DNA of 64,000 nt from Erythrobacter sp. WG (GTDB lineage Bacteria > Pseudomonadota > Alphaproteobacteria > Sphingomonadales > Sphingomonadaceae): assembly GCF_026586795.1 (NCBI RefSeq), contig NZ_JAPFGY010000014.1, positions 1-64,000 on the forward strand, read 5' to 3'. Below, piece after piece: positions 56,984 through 64,000 of this stretch. The notes beneath the pieces were generated by a model that had not been told where the DNA came from, did no database searches, and worked only from the letters and a program-made list of their open reading frames with translations. Both the position numbers and the translations under genes were made by a program. Each line of letters starts with the position of its first letter. The stretch's first letter is position 1.

Positions 56984-58507
56984 TCAGCCGCGTCTTTCCC
57001 AGGATCGTCTTCGGAGCCATTGTGGTCGACCCGTCAGCCGAGCTACCTTGTTATCCTCTTCGCTCGCCAGTTCTCGGTTACGCGCTTCGACCTCATGAGG
57101 TCGCTGGGCGGAGAAACCCGCCAACATTGCGCGACGGACCTCAGCAAAACGTGTCGTTAACCCGAACCTGCGCCCTCGGCGTTCCTCCTTCTGTTGGATT
57201 TGCCAGCGGACAACCACCCCCTTGCGTTCCAATCGTCCAATTGCCGCTGAGATGCCGGGAAAGCGCTCCTCGTCGGCGAAGACGCCCCCGGTCATGATCA
57301 GTTCGCGGACCAAGGGTGCAAACAAGCTTGGCTTCCTGTCCGTTGCGGAACTGAGGTGACGAATGAACTCAGGTATATCGCCGATGTCGACCTCCGGGGG
57401 GATGGCAGCGGCCATCTTGAGTGCGGACCATGGAAGGCGGGCAGCGGCATTGTCGGACAGACGGAGAAGCAAGGAAGCAAGTCGATCGGAAGAAGTGCTG
57501 CACCCCCTCAGGTGATTGCCGAAGTGTTTGCGGTAACGCACCTCGAACCTGATGCGGCGGTTGGTCTTCGCATAGATGGATAAGTCCACGTTTTGAGTTC
57601 CGGTGAGCGGGATCACCAGATGAGGAAAGCTGTCATGCTGCAACACGGCGAAGCTGGTCGGCACTGGCCTTCGGTCGTTAGGCACATCAGCGAAGCGCTG
57701 CGCCTTGACGCGTCGAGCAAGATCGAGCGCTCGGTCATGGAGGCGTCGGACCACTTTGACAGCGTCGTATGTGCTGCGCTCGAAGTAGAGTTCCGCCTGT
57801 TCGAGAACGAGGCTACCCCAATCCAGGTTTACCTGAAAGCCAGAGGTCTCCTGTTCTGAGCGGCCATCGTCGCGGGACGTCGGATCGACGATGTGGTTTG
57901 CTAGATCGCGGACCCTCGTTTCATAGAGTGCCAGAAATGCATCGCGGGCAATAGCTCGCTCTGGCGATGTAGCTCCGCCCCATTCGCCCCGCGAGAGGAG
58001 AACGTTGTCCGATCCGTCAAGCGGCTTCTCTTCACGATTGGCGAAGGGTCCTTCGTTGAAAGCCTCTTGCACCAAGGGCCTTGGGTCGAAGAACTGGCGT
58101 TCAGATGCCTCTTCAATCGGCACACGGCAGCGCCGCACTGATAATGCCCTAGTGGTGGTGGGGTTTAAGTTGAGGGTCAAGGTGATGCGGGCAGTGCCAG
58201 CGTGAAGTTGGTCAGCCGGTCGCGACGTGACCATGGTCACATGTAGCAAACCTGACACGGCTGGCCCGTAGCTGATGTCCGCACGGAACTTACGACCGAC
58301 GGTAGGTGAAGCTTTTACGTAGCGGCTGGGGGCAATTGCTCGAAGGTAATCGACAAAGGAGCCGTTTTGGCCCCACGAGACATGTCCCCGCACCCTCACC
58401 CTTATTTTATCAGGCCATGCCTCAGACGGCTCGGGCGCTTTGGACCATGACAATGGGATTAGGCCGTCGCGGCTCCTGAGGCGCGCTGGGGGCAGCATGT
58501 CACTCAT
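56984..58507 (-). CDS. Unknown 507-residue island protein
   Basis: No family recognised. The protein is soluble, strongly charged and without signal peptide. The first third is strand-rich (DKIRVRVRGHVSWGQNGSFVD, quoted to 20 in part; then DISYGPAVSGLLHVT). The middle contains long helices (ELYFERSTYDAVKVVRRLHD, LARRVKAQRFADV). Near residues 430-460 a segment ISAAIGRLERKGVVVRWQIQ resembles a winged helix-turn-helix, so DNA binding is possible. The C-terminal 30 residues are basic (RPQWLRRRSWERRG). It sits between the serine recombinase and the tyrosine recombinase on the same strand. Codon use is less GC-biased than in the flanking core genes. Confidence 0.65.
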   Translation of the reverse strand: MSDMLPPARLRSRDGLIPLSWSKAPEPSEAWPDKIRVRVRGHVSWGQNGSFVDYLRAIAPSRYVKASPTVGRKFRADISYGPAVSGLLHVTMVTSRPADQLHAGTARITLTLNLNPTTTRALSVRRCRVPIEEASERQFFDPRPLVQEAFNEGPFANREEKPLDGSDNVLLSRGEWGGATSPERAIARDAFLALYETRVRDLANHIVDPTSRDDGRSEQETSGFQVNLDWGSLVLEQAELYFERSTYDAVKVVRRLHDRALDLARRVKAQRFADVPNDRRPVPTSFAVLQHDSFPHLVIPLTGTQNVDLSIYAKTNRRIRFEVRYRKHFGNHLRGCSTSSDRLASLLLRLSDNAAARLPWSALKMAAAIPPEVDIGDIPEFIRHLSSATDRKPSLFAPLVRELIMTGGVFADEERFPGISAAIGRLERKGVVVRWQIQQKEERRGRRFGLTTRFAEVRRAMLAGFSAQRPHEVEARNRELASEEDNKVARLTGRPQWLRRRSWERRG

Positions 58508-58571
58508 GGTTGTTTGGGTTTTGGGTTTTGGTTTTTTTCGTTTTCCACCCCTATAGAGGCGGGGTTGGTGA

Positions 58572-59156
58572 TCAGGCAGTGGTCGCGCTCGCGCAGTAAC
58601 GCTTTACGGTGGCCGCAGAGAGCTTGAAGTGGGCTGCCGTCTCGCTGATGCTGGCCTTCGTGGTGCGCCGCCAGTTTGCAACCGTTGCAGCGTCGGCTGC
58701 AAAGGGGCGGCCCATGCTGGCTTTCCCACGATGGGTGCGGCCTGTCTCGGCTAGAGCCTTCCGGGCGGCTTCCCGTCCCGAGGCGGTGCGCTCGGCGATC
58801 CGGCGACGTTCCATCTCGGCGACCTGCGCAAGCACGGCTAGAATTAGCTCGCCGACGCCACGGGCGATCTCGCCAAGGCCGTGCACGTGGACTGACACGC
58901 CTGCGTCGATCAGTCGCCTCACCGTGGCCTGCACATCAAGGGCATCGCGGCCAAGCCGGTCGACGGCATAGACATGCACACTGTCTCCGCTCCGCACTCG
59001 GTTGAGTAGTTTGGCGAACCCGGCACGGTGTGCTGCCATCGTTCCACCGCTTACCCCTTCATCGGCATATTCCTCGTCGAAGCCGCCGCCCATTGCATTC
59101 CGCTGGGCCTCGACGCTCTGGTCGCCAGTTGAGACGCGATAGTAGGCAAATCGCAT
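58572..59156 (-). CDS. Serine recombinase (resolvase/invertase type)
   Basis: 194 residues. The catalytic domain carries Arg7, nucleophile Ser9 in YYRVSTGDQ, Arg44 and the pair Arg67/Arg70 in AVDRLGRD. A long E helix (MERRRIAERTASGREAARKA) is followed by a C-terminal helix-turn-helix (ISETAAHFKLSAATVKRY). Length and layout are those of Tn3-type resolvases and DNA invertases. No transposase or inverting segment with obvious crossover sites is visible nearby; TAGCTC repeats upstream may be its binding sites. A near-copy of the 14-bp palindrome, one base shorter (TGCAACCGTTGCA, 58677-58689), lies inside its coding sequence. Confidence 0.92.
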   Translation of the reverse strand: MRFAYYRVSTGDQSVEAQRNAMGGGFDEEYADEGVSGGTMAAHRAGFAKLLNRVRSGDSVHVYAVDRLGRDALDVQATVRRLIDAGVSVHVHGLGEIARGVGELILAVLAQVAEMERRRIAERTASGREAARKALAETGRTHRGKASMGRPFAADAATVANWRRTTKASISETAAHFKLSAATVKRYCASATTA

Positions 59157-59303
59157 AGCTAGCTCGTAAGTTAGGGGCTGTGAACGCCTAGCTCTTATTA
59201 TAGCTCATATTTCACGTCAAGCTATCTTGTTGGCCTAGCGCAGGGGTTACAAGTTTTGAGCCTCACGGACATCTCGACGTCTATCTGCGAATGGCGTCCC
59301 CTA
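59157..59303 (-). promoter_or_regulatory. Upstream region of the serine recombinase with TAGCTC repeats
   Basis: Three direct copies of TAGCTC at 59160-59165, 59189-59194 and 59201-59206. On the minus strand TTGACG and TATAAT are found, but only 12 bases apart, so they do not form a standard promoter together. The region is AT-richer than its surroundings. It may be the promoter plus the resolvase's own binding (res-like) site. Confidence 0.45.
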
Positions 59304-60227
59304 TTAACCTCCGGCACCTCGCCGACTGCGAGGCTTTTTCTTGTTGGGGACCATGGGTGCGCCATCGACAAGAGGTGCGGCCTGTTGAACCTCCGTCACG
59401 GTGTATGCTTTCGCTGCACCGCCTTCACGATGGACCCAGACGTCTACCTGATAGACATATTTTAGGGGGTTCTTTGCGCTGCGGATCATGCGGTCCTTGA
59501 GCCTGTTGACGCCCTCGGCGAAGTAGACTGGGAGAGCTTTGTCAGACACGGCTTCAACCACACCCTTGTCCCCGGTCGCGCCTTTGGCTTTGGCGGGACC
59601 TCGGTTGGCCTGATGCAAGATCATCTGGACGCCGCTGAGGAAATTCCGCTCCTGCGTGATCGGCGGCTCGTTGGTGATGACATGGACCGAACCTTCCGCA
59701 AATCGCTCGGCATTGATCACCGCACGGTCGATCTGAGCGCCTTCATACCTCGCCTCGACCTCGACCACCCTCTTGCCGTCTTTGCTCCTGTATCGAACAT
59801 GAGCAAACCCAAATTCGGCCCCCTTTCGACCCGCAAGTGGCTTCATCACTTCTGCAAGTTCAGATGCGATAGGGGGTGTGTCCGTAGGCGGTGCGACCGG
59901 CCTTTCGGTCTCCATAAAACCGTCGATGGCCTTTTTCATCTTGCGGGTGAAATCCGAGAGCGTCGTGGCCGCTGCAACATAAGGCACCACTTGATTCATG
60001 AGGGGCACGAACGGAGCGAGCACCGCGATGATGCTACCGGACCTCAACTCGGTCACGGACAGCCGCTCCTCGCCACCTGACAGGCGCATATAGATCGTGT
60101 CGATTGCCGCGAAGCTCTTGGCAAGGTCGTGGAGACTAATTGGGCCGCCTGCCTCAAATCGAAATTCGACTACGTCGCGTGTCTCTCCGCTATGCTCGTT
60201 CAGGTGTGTTTGAGGTGGGCTGGCCAT
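59304..60227 (-). CDS. Unknown 307-residue island protein
   Basis: Soluble, no signal peptide. The N-terminal part has VEFRFEAGGPISLHDLAKSF then DTIYMRLSGGEERLSVTELR and SGSIIAVLAPFVPLMNQVVP; the last is moderately hydrophobic. This start (an alpha/beta unit ending in 'lr.GSii..l') is recognisable from an uncharacterised bacterial protein group, but no role is known to me. The C-terminus is lysine/arginine-rich (NKKKPRSRRGAGG). It lies 54 bases downstream of the restriction-modification gene on the same strand, suggesting a shared transcript. Confidence 0.68.
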   Translation of the reverse strand: MASPPQTHLNEHSGETRDVVEFRFEAGGPISLHDLAKSFAAIDTIYMRLSGGEERLSVTELRSGSIIAVLAPFVPLMNQVVPYVAAATTLSDFTRKMKKAIDGFMETERPVAPPTDTPPIASELAEVMKPLAGRKGAEFGFAHVRYRSKDGKRVVEVEARYEGAQIDRAVINAERFAEGSVHVITNEPPITQERNFLSGVQMILHQANRGPAKAKGATGDKGVVEAVSDKALPVYFAEGVNRLKDRMIRSAKNPLKYVYQVDVWVHREGGAAKAYTVTEVQQAAPLVDGAPMVPNKKKPRSRRGAGG

Positions 60228-60281
60228 CAGAACCTCCAGTTCTATCTCGTCAGGTATCCTTCGGCGAGAAACACCACTAGG

Positions 60282-63200
60282 TCACGCTGCATACCTGCCG
60301 TCCGCCAAACGCCGCGCCATGCCTATGCCTGCTAGCGCGTCGAGGACGGGACGGACCGAGGACGCACGCTTGCCCTTGAAGGCGCGGGCGACGTCCTGGG
60401 GGGCGAGGGGGCTTGGCGCTGATGCGAGCACTGACTGAATGGCACTGACTTGCTCTGGGAGCGTGCCCGGCCACGGGATGACGTTGTCGCCGACGACGGC
60501 TTGGCCTTCGCCGAGATCAAAGCTCTGGGTGACAGGTGCCCTGTAATCCGGGGCCTGATACTCGGGCCGGAGCCAGCGAATGTGGCCCTTGGCCTCCTCG
60601 GCGGCGCGTGCGCGGTTGAGAGCGACGAGGCGGGTGAGGATTTCCTCGTCGGCCAGATCGGCTGGCCAGCCATAGGCCTCGGCGACGAGGGCATCGATGC
60701 GCTCGTGGTGCTGGCGGATCAGGGTAACGAGGCCCCGATCGTGCATGTCACGCTCTGCGTCGGTAAGGCGACGGCCCTCTCGAAGAGCTTCTAGCACGTT
60801 GTAGAGCTTTGTGAGGGTGAGGTCTTCGTGCTTAGCAAGCACCCGCTTGCGCAAGGCGTCAAGCGCCTCGGCGTCGGCCCTGATGCGTTCTCGTAGCGCG
60901 CTGGGGACATCGGCTGGGAAGGGAAACTTGCCGAAGCAGTCGGAGTGGTTGTAGTTCGAGTCATTCCCCTTGCCGAGCCAGCCTCCTGTTCGGATCGCCC
61001 AAAGCGTGTGGATGTGGCTGGTCAGAACCCCAAGCGCATAAGCGTCCTCCATGGCGATGCCGATAATTTTGGCGTCGAGGATCGTGCCGGAAGGCACGAA
61101 TATGAAAATCCGATGCTTGGCGGTGCGGCATGTGGCGATTGCCCGGTCTAGGCCTGAGAGCGCCCGCCGAAGCGTCGGCGCGTTCTCACCGAAAAGCCAC
61201 CAATTGTCCCGGCGAGTGGCACGACGGTTCTGATCCCGCTCCGGTTTCACCATATGAAGAATATGCTGATAAAGGACAGGCGACGCGGTTCGTGCCGCGC
61301 TCTCCGAGAGGCCATAGAAGTCCACGACCCACTTCGGTTCATGCCGCTGCACCAAATCTCTGCCAATCAGATAAGGCTTGAGGTTGGCGGGCAGCGCGTT
61401 CTGGTCGATGCCATACTGAGCGAGGTCATCGGCCTCTAACCTGAACCCAAGACCGAGGGGGTTCATGCCTTGCACCGCCAAGGCTTGATTGGCCGCAAGC
61501 TCCAACGCCGCCTCGGTATTTGCGCCCAGTCGCAAGGCACTGCTGATCCTGCCCTTGGCGCTCCGCAAGCTCACCGCGACCTCACCGTATCCGTCCGCTA
61601 GAGCGCTCTCGTCTATTACCTCCGTCAATACCCCTTCTTGTTCTGAAGCCGCCGCTACGGTCATCGCGATACGGACTGCGGCACCATCTTTCTCATCCAC
61701 CCATGGGTGGTCCGGCACGGCGAATGCTAGGCAGCACTGCGCCTGTTCAATAACCGACCGGTTGAACGGCTGGGTGATGGAGTTGGTGGTGATGAAGCCG
61801 AAGCGTCGAGTGGACTTCAAGGCGCACGCCTGTGCGGCGAGGTGCCACCAATACATGACGATATCGACTGACGCGGTGACTTTCGGGTAAGCCGCGCGGA
61901 CTGCCTCGGCATAGCCATCCCCAAGGCGCTCCCGCATCCGCTTGTTCCCAATGAAGGGCGGGTTCCCGACGATGAAATCGGCTTTGGGCCACTTGGCCGC
62001 GACCGGTTTGACGTAGCGGTATACCTCGACGCGCGCGTCCTCGTCGGGGACCATGCGACCGGTGACCGGGTGGACCTTCATGGTCTCGCCGTCCCAGCGG
62101 GTGAGCGGCTGGTTATGCTCATCCTTCTCGGGGACGCGGGCTTCGTAGGAGATCAGCGCGTCGCGGTTCTCGATGGTCTTGATGTCGCGCAGGATCGGCT
62201 CGGGTGGGGAGCGGTCCTGACCGTTCACCCGGAAGTGCCATTGCAGGTAGCCGATCCACAGGACCAGTTGGGCGATGGCAGCGGCGCGGGGGTTGATCTC
62301 GATCCCGAGGAAGTTTTCTGGCGTGATTGTGTGCCCGGTAAGCTCGGCGACATACTGGTCGTCGCCAAGCTCGATCAGCAGATCGAGCACTTCGCCTTCA
62401 AGCTCCTTCATGCGGGCCATGGCGACATAGAGGAAGTTGCCGGTGCCGCAGGCGGGGTCGAGGACCTTGGTGGACGCGAGCTTGGCGTGGAAGGCCTCCA
62501 CGAGCCGCTTGGCATCGTCTGCCTTGCCTTCATCAATCAAGGTGGCGGCTGCGACCCTGACGCCGTCCCAGTCGCCGCGTAGGGGCTCCATGATCGTGGG
62601 CGAGATCAGCCGCTCCACGTAGGCACGGGGGGTGTAGTGTGCGCCGAGCTTGGAGCGATCCTTAGCAGACAGGGCGCGTTCGAGCAGGGTGCCGAAGATC
62701 GCCGGTTCAACCTCGGTCCAGTCTTTCGCGGCGGCGTCGATCAGGACGTGCAACTCCTCCGCGTCGATGGGGAGAGCCTCGGTGTTCTTGAAGAGGTAGC
62801 CGTTGAAGCGCTTCACCGGCTGGCGGAGAGCAGGGGCAAACTCGCCCCGGTCCATGGCCTGCCAGAGTGCCGAGAGCGAGTGGTGGAGATGCTCGGGGTT
62901 GTTCTCGTGCTCGGTAAGGAGGGTCTTGAAGCTGTCCTTGGGGAGCAGCACGCCCGTGTCCTCGGCGAACATCGTGAACAGGACGCGCATCAGGAAGCCG
63001 CTGACGGCTTCGGCGTCATGGCCCCGGCTCTCGAGTCGTTTGGAGACCTTGGCGAGCAGGTCGGCAATCTCACGCGTGACGCGTGTGGACTGTATCGAGG
63101 GATCGAGCGCTTTCGGGTCGGTCCAGATCATGCGCAGCCGCTCGCGCACGTCCGGGTCGTGCAGGTCCTCCAGCATGATCCGGTAGCGGGAGCGATCAGG

Positions 63201-63737
63201 GAATTGGGCGTAGGCGCGGCCCGTGCCCGTGAAATCGGCGTAAACCTCGATGCAATAGCCGATGTCGGCGATTAACAGGAACGGTGGCCAACCATGGTCG
63301 GCGGGGAGGGCACGGGCGTAGCGCTCGGCCTGTCCCTTGGCCTGCACCATGGCCTTTGCCCATCCGGGCGTTCCGCGCCGCGCGGTCCCGCGCTTCATGC
63401 GAGAGGTGGCAGTCTGGCCGAAGAGGTCGAGGTCTGCGTCCCCGCGATCCGCCGCCGCGCGGTCGGCGTCGCTGCCCTGCTTGGCCTCAAGGATGAAGCT
63501 GTCGCGCTTGTAGCAGTCGATCCTACCGAAGCTCTGGGTGCCGTCGCCGTTGTCCTGAAACACCCGGCGCTCAAAGACGTAGTCGTTGCCCGCGTCGTCA
63601 GCCTTGCTGCCGTGCGGCTGGGGCACGCCGATCAGGGCGCACAGGCCGTTGATGAAACTTTGGGTGTTGGCAAGCTCAGACCCACCTGTATCGCGCCAAT
63701 GCGCTATAAACGCGGCGATTTCGTCTGGTTGCCCCAT
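60282..63737 (-). CDS. Single-chain restriction-modification enzyme (MmeI/type IIL-like)
   Basis: 1151 residues. The N-terminus has a PD-(D/E)xK nuclease motif, Asp74-x9-Glu84-Ala-Lys86 (GRIDCYKRDSFILEAKQG). A helical spacer (about 215-360) leads to the N6-adenine methyltransferase core with LGAHYTP, SAM motif LDPACGTGNFL (about 426-436) and catalytic NPPF (592-595). A target-recognition region (about 750-960) follows, and a small winged-helix-like tail (about 1095-1151, LAPQDVARAFKGKRASSVRP). Such enzymes recognise one sequence, methylate one strand and cut at a distance. MmeI is about 920 residues, so this one is longer. DrmMI-like methylases of DISARM are an alternative, but no drmA or drmB is nearby. 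Confidence 0.85.
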   Translation of the reverse strand: MGQPDEIAAFIAHWRDTGGSELANTQSFINGLCALIGVPQPHGSKADDAGNDYVFERRVFQDNGDGTQSFGRIDCYKRDSFILEAKQGSDADRAAADRGDADLDLFGQTATSRMKRGTARRGTPGWAKAMVQAKGQAERYARALPADHGWPPFLLIADIGYCIEVYADFTGTGRAYAQFPDRSRYRIMLEDLHDPDVRERLRMIWTDPKALDPSIQSTRVTREIADLLAKVSKRLESRGHDAEAVSGFLMRVLFTMFAEDTGVLLPKDSFKTLLTEHENNPEHLHHSLSALWQAMDRGEFAPALRQPVKRFNGYLFKNTEALPIDAEELHVLIDAAAKDWTEVEPAIFGTLLERALSAKDRSKLGAHYTPRAYVERLISPTIMEPLRGDWDGVRVAAATLIDEGKADDAKRLVEAFHAKLASTKVLDPACGTGNFLYVAMARMKELEGEVLDLLIELGDDQYVAELTGHTITPENFLGIEINPRAAAIAQLVLWIGYLQWHFRVNGQDRSPPEPILRDIKTIENRDALISYEARVPEKDEHNQPLTRWDGETMKVHPVTGRMVPDEDARVEVYRYVKPVAAKWPKADFIVGNPPFIGNKRMRERLGDGYAEAVRAAYPKVTASVDIVMYWWHLAAQACALKSTRRFGFITTNSITQPFNRSVIEQAQCCLAFAVPDHPWVDEKDGAAVRIAMTVAAASEQEGVLTEVIDESALADGYGEVAVSLRSAKGRISSALRLGANTEAALELAANQALAVQGMNPLGLGFRLEADDLAQYGIDQNALPANLKPYLIGRDLVQRHEPKWVVDFYGLSESAARTASPVLYQHILHMVKPERDQNRRATRRDNWWLFGENAPTLRRALSGLDRAIATCRTAKHRIFIFVPSGTILDAKIIGIAMEDAYALGVLTSHIHTLWAIRTGGWLGKGNDSNYNHSDCFGKFPFPADVPSALRERIRADAEALDALRKRVLAKHEDLTLTKLYNVLEALREGRRLTDAERDMHDRGLVTLIRQHHERIDALVAEAYGWPADLADEEILTRLVALNRARAAEEAKGHIRWLRPEYQAPDYRAPVTQSFDLGEGQAVVGDNVIPWPGTLPEQVSAIQSVLASAPSPLAPQDVARAFKGKRASSVRPVLDALAGIGMARRLADGRYAA

Positions 63738-63783
63738 GGATTGCGTTTAGAGCACTGGCGACGGCTGGTGACAATGGTGAACA

Positions 63784-63813
63784 TGCACCGGCGGCAGGCC
63801 CGCCGCCGGTGCA
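63784..63813 (-). terminator. Strong hairpin after the truncated last gene
   Basis: Arms TGCACCGGCGGC (63784-63795) and GCCGCCGGTGCA (63802-63813) pair perfectly over 12 bases around the loop AGGCCC. It lies just past the stop codon of the last minus-strand gene. No long T-run follows, so it may work as a Rho-independent terminator only weakly or as an mRNA-end stabiliser. Its right arm overlaps the palindrome at 63810. Confidence 0.55.
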
Positions 63814-63823
63814 ACCGGTTGCA
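63810..63823. repeat. 14-bp palindrome TGCAACCGGTTGCA, copy 3
   Basis: Identical to copies 1 and 2. It begins one base after the stop codon of the truncated gene on the minus strand and overlaps the hairpin. Copies 2 and 3 bracket the genes from the 507-residue protein to the restriction-modification enzyme (56984-63737). Confidence 0.85.
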
Positions 63824-63824
63824 A

Positions 63825-64000
63825 CTAGATGAACTTCTTGTTGCCCATGGGGCCGCGCACCGAGAAGCCCTTGATGTTGGACGTGGCGATGTCGATCTCG
63901 CACCGGTAGGTGCTGCGGATCATGGCTCCGAAGCCGTTCTGGCTGTCAAACGGGCGCTCGATGACGGCGGTCTTGCCGTTGATTACCCGGAACTGCCAAC
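63825..64000 (-). CDS. Unknown protein, C-terminal part only
   Basis: The last 58 codons of a gene whose start is outside the window. The readable part contains WQFRVINGKTAVIERPFDSQ, IRSTYRCEIDIATSN and ends VRGPMGNKKFI. It has no membrane segment. The same-strand position 87 bases upstream of the restriction-modification gene suggests the island continues to the right. Family unknown. Confidence 0.6.
   Translation of the reverse strand, partial: WQFRVINGKTAVIERPFDSQNGFGAMIRSTYRCEIDIATSNIKGFSVRGPMGNKKFI

Noticed and set aside
59320..59339. Terminator-like hairpin CCTCGC-N5-GCGAGG followed by CTTTTT on the plus strand
   Set aside because: It lies inside the basic C-terminal codons of the 307-residue gene, and no plus-strand gene ends there.
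60282..63737. Possible DISARM locus
   Set aside because: The large methyltransferase resembles DrmMI in outline, but no DrmA helicase, DrmB, DrmC or SNF2 gene is in the window, and an EAK nuclease motif fits a type IIL enzyme better.

Overview
The window looks like a piece of chromosome from a GC-rich alphaproteobacterium, most likely a member of the Sphingomonadales (Erythrobacter-like). This is inferred from the high GC content, three large TonB-dependent receptors in 28 kb, a DUF11-type secreted protein cluster, CtrA-like half-sites and the style of the surface and peptidase genes. No ribosomal marker is present to prove it.

Layout. 1-10 kb holds chemosensory genes: two methyl-accepting chemotaxis proteins (one cut by the window edge), a DUF2332 protein, a TonB receptor, an HD-GYP-like protein that has lost metal ligands, and a CheB-like protein that has lost its catalytic Ser and His. 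10-13 kb is a second, large TonB receptor. 13-22.8 kb is a five-gene minus-strand operon of secreted proteins that share DUF11-like modules. One member is 1724 residues long and ends in a predicted outer-membrane barrel. I regard this as the best candidate for an undescribed surface system. 22.9-29.8 kb carries an aminotransferase, small proteins, a third TonB receptor, and a MerR/TipAS regulator-hydrolase-SMR efflux operon. A tRNA-Pro(TGG) follows at 29.8 kb, then a paoABC-type molybdenum aldehyde oxidoreductase operon (29.9-33.6 kb).

33.6-47.6 kb is accessory-looking. It has a 1.2-kb gene-poor stretch, a secreted ClpP-like protein convergent with an AraC regulator, a lipoprotein, a protein with an exact-length internal duplication, and a periplasmic exopeptidase cluster (M1 aminopeptidase, S10 carboxypeptidase, CPBP membrane protease). 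Two Imm11-like genes follow, interleaved with degenerate repeats at about 1.0-kb period, and then an outer-membrane transporter-like barrel. 47.7-55.5 kb is a complete kdp potassium uptake operon with its two-component system, in the order F-B-A-C-D-E rather than F-A-B-C. Four copies of GCGTGAAA lie upstream of it.

55.6-64 kb is a genomic island entirely on the minus strand: a compact tyrosine recombinase, a small unknown, a 507-residue unknown, a serine recombinase, a 307-residue unknown, a 1151-residue single-chain restriction-modification enzyme and a truncated unknown. A 14-bp perfect palindrome, TGCAACCGGTTGCA, lies immediately after the stop codons of two island genes and once more at 34.0 kb.
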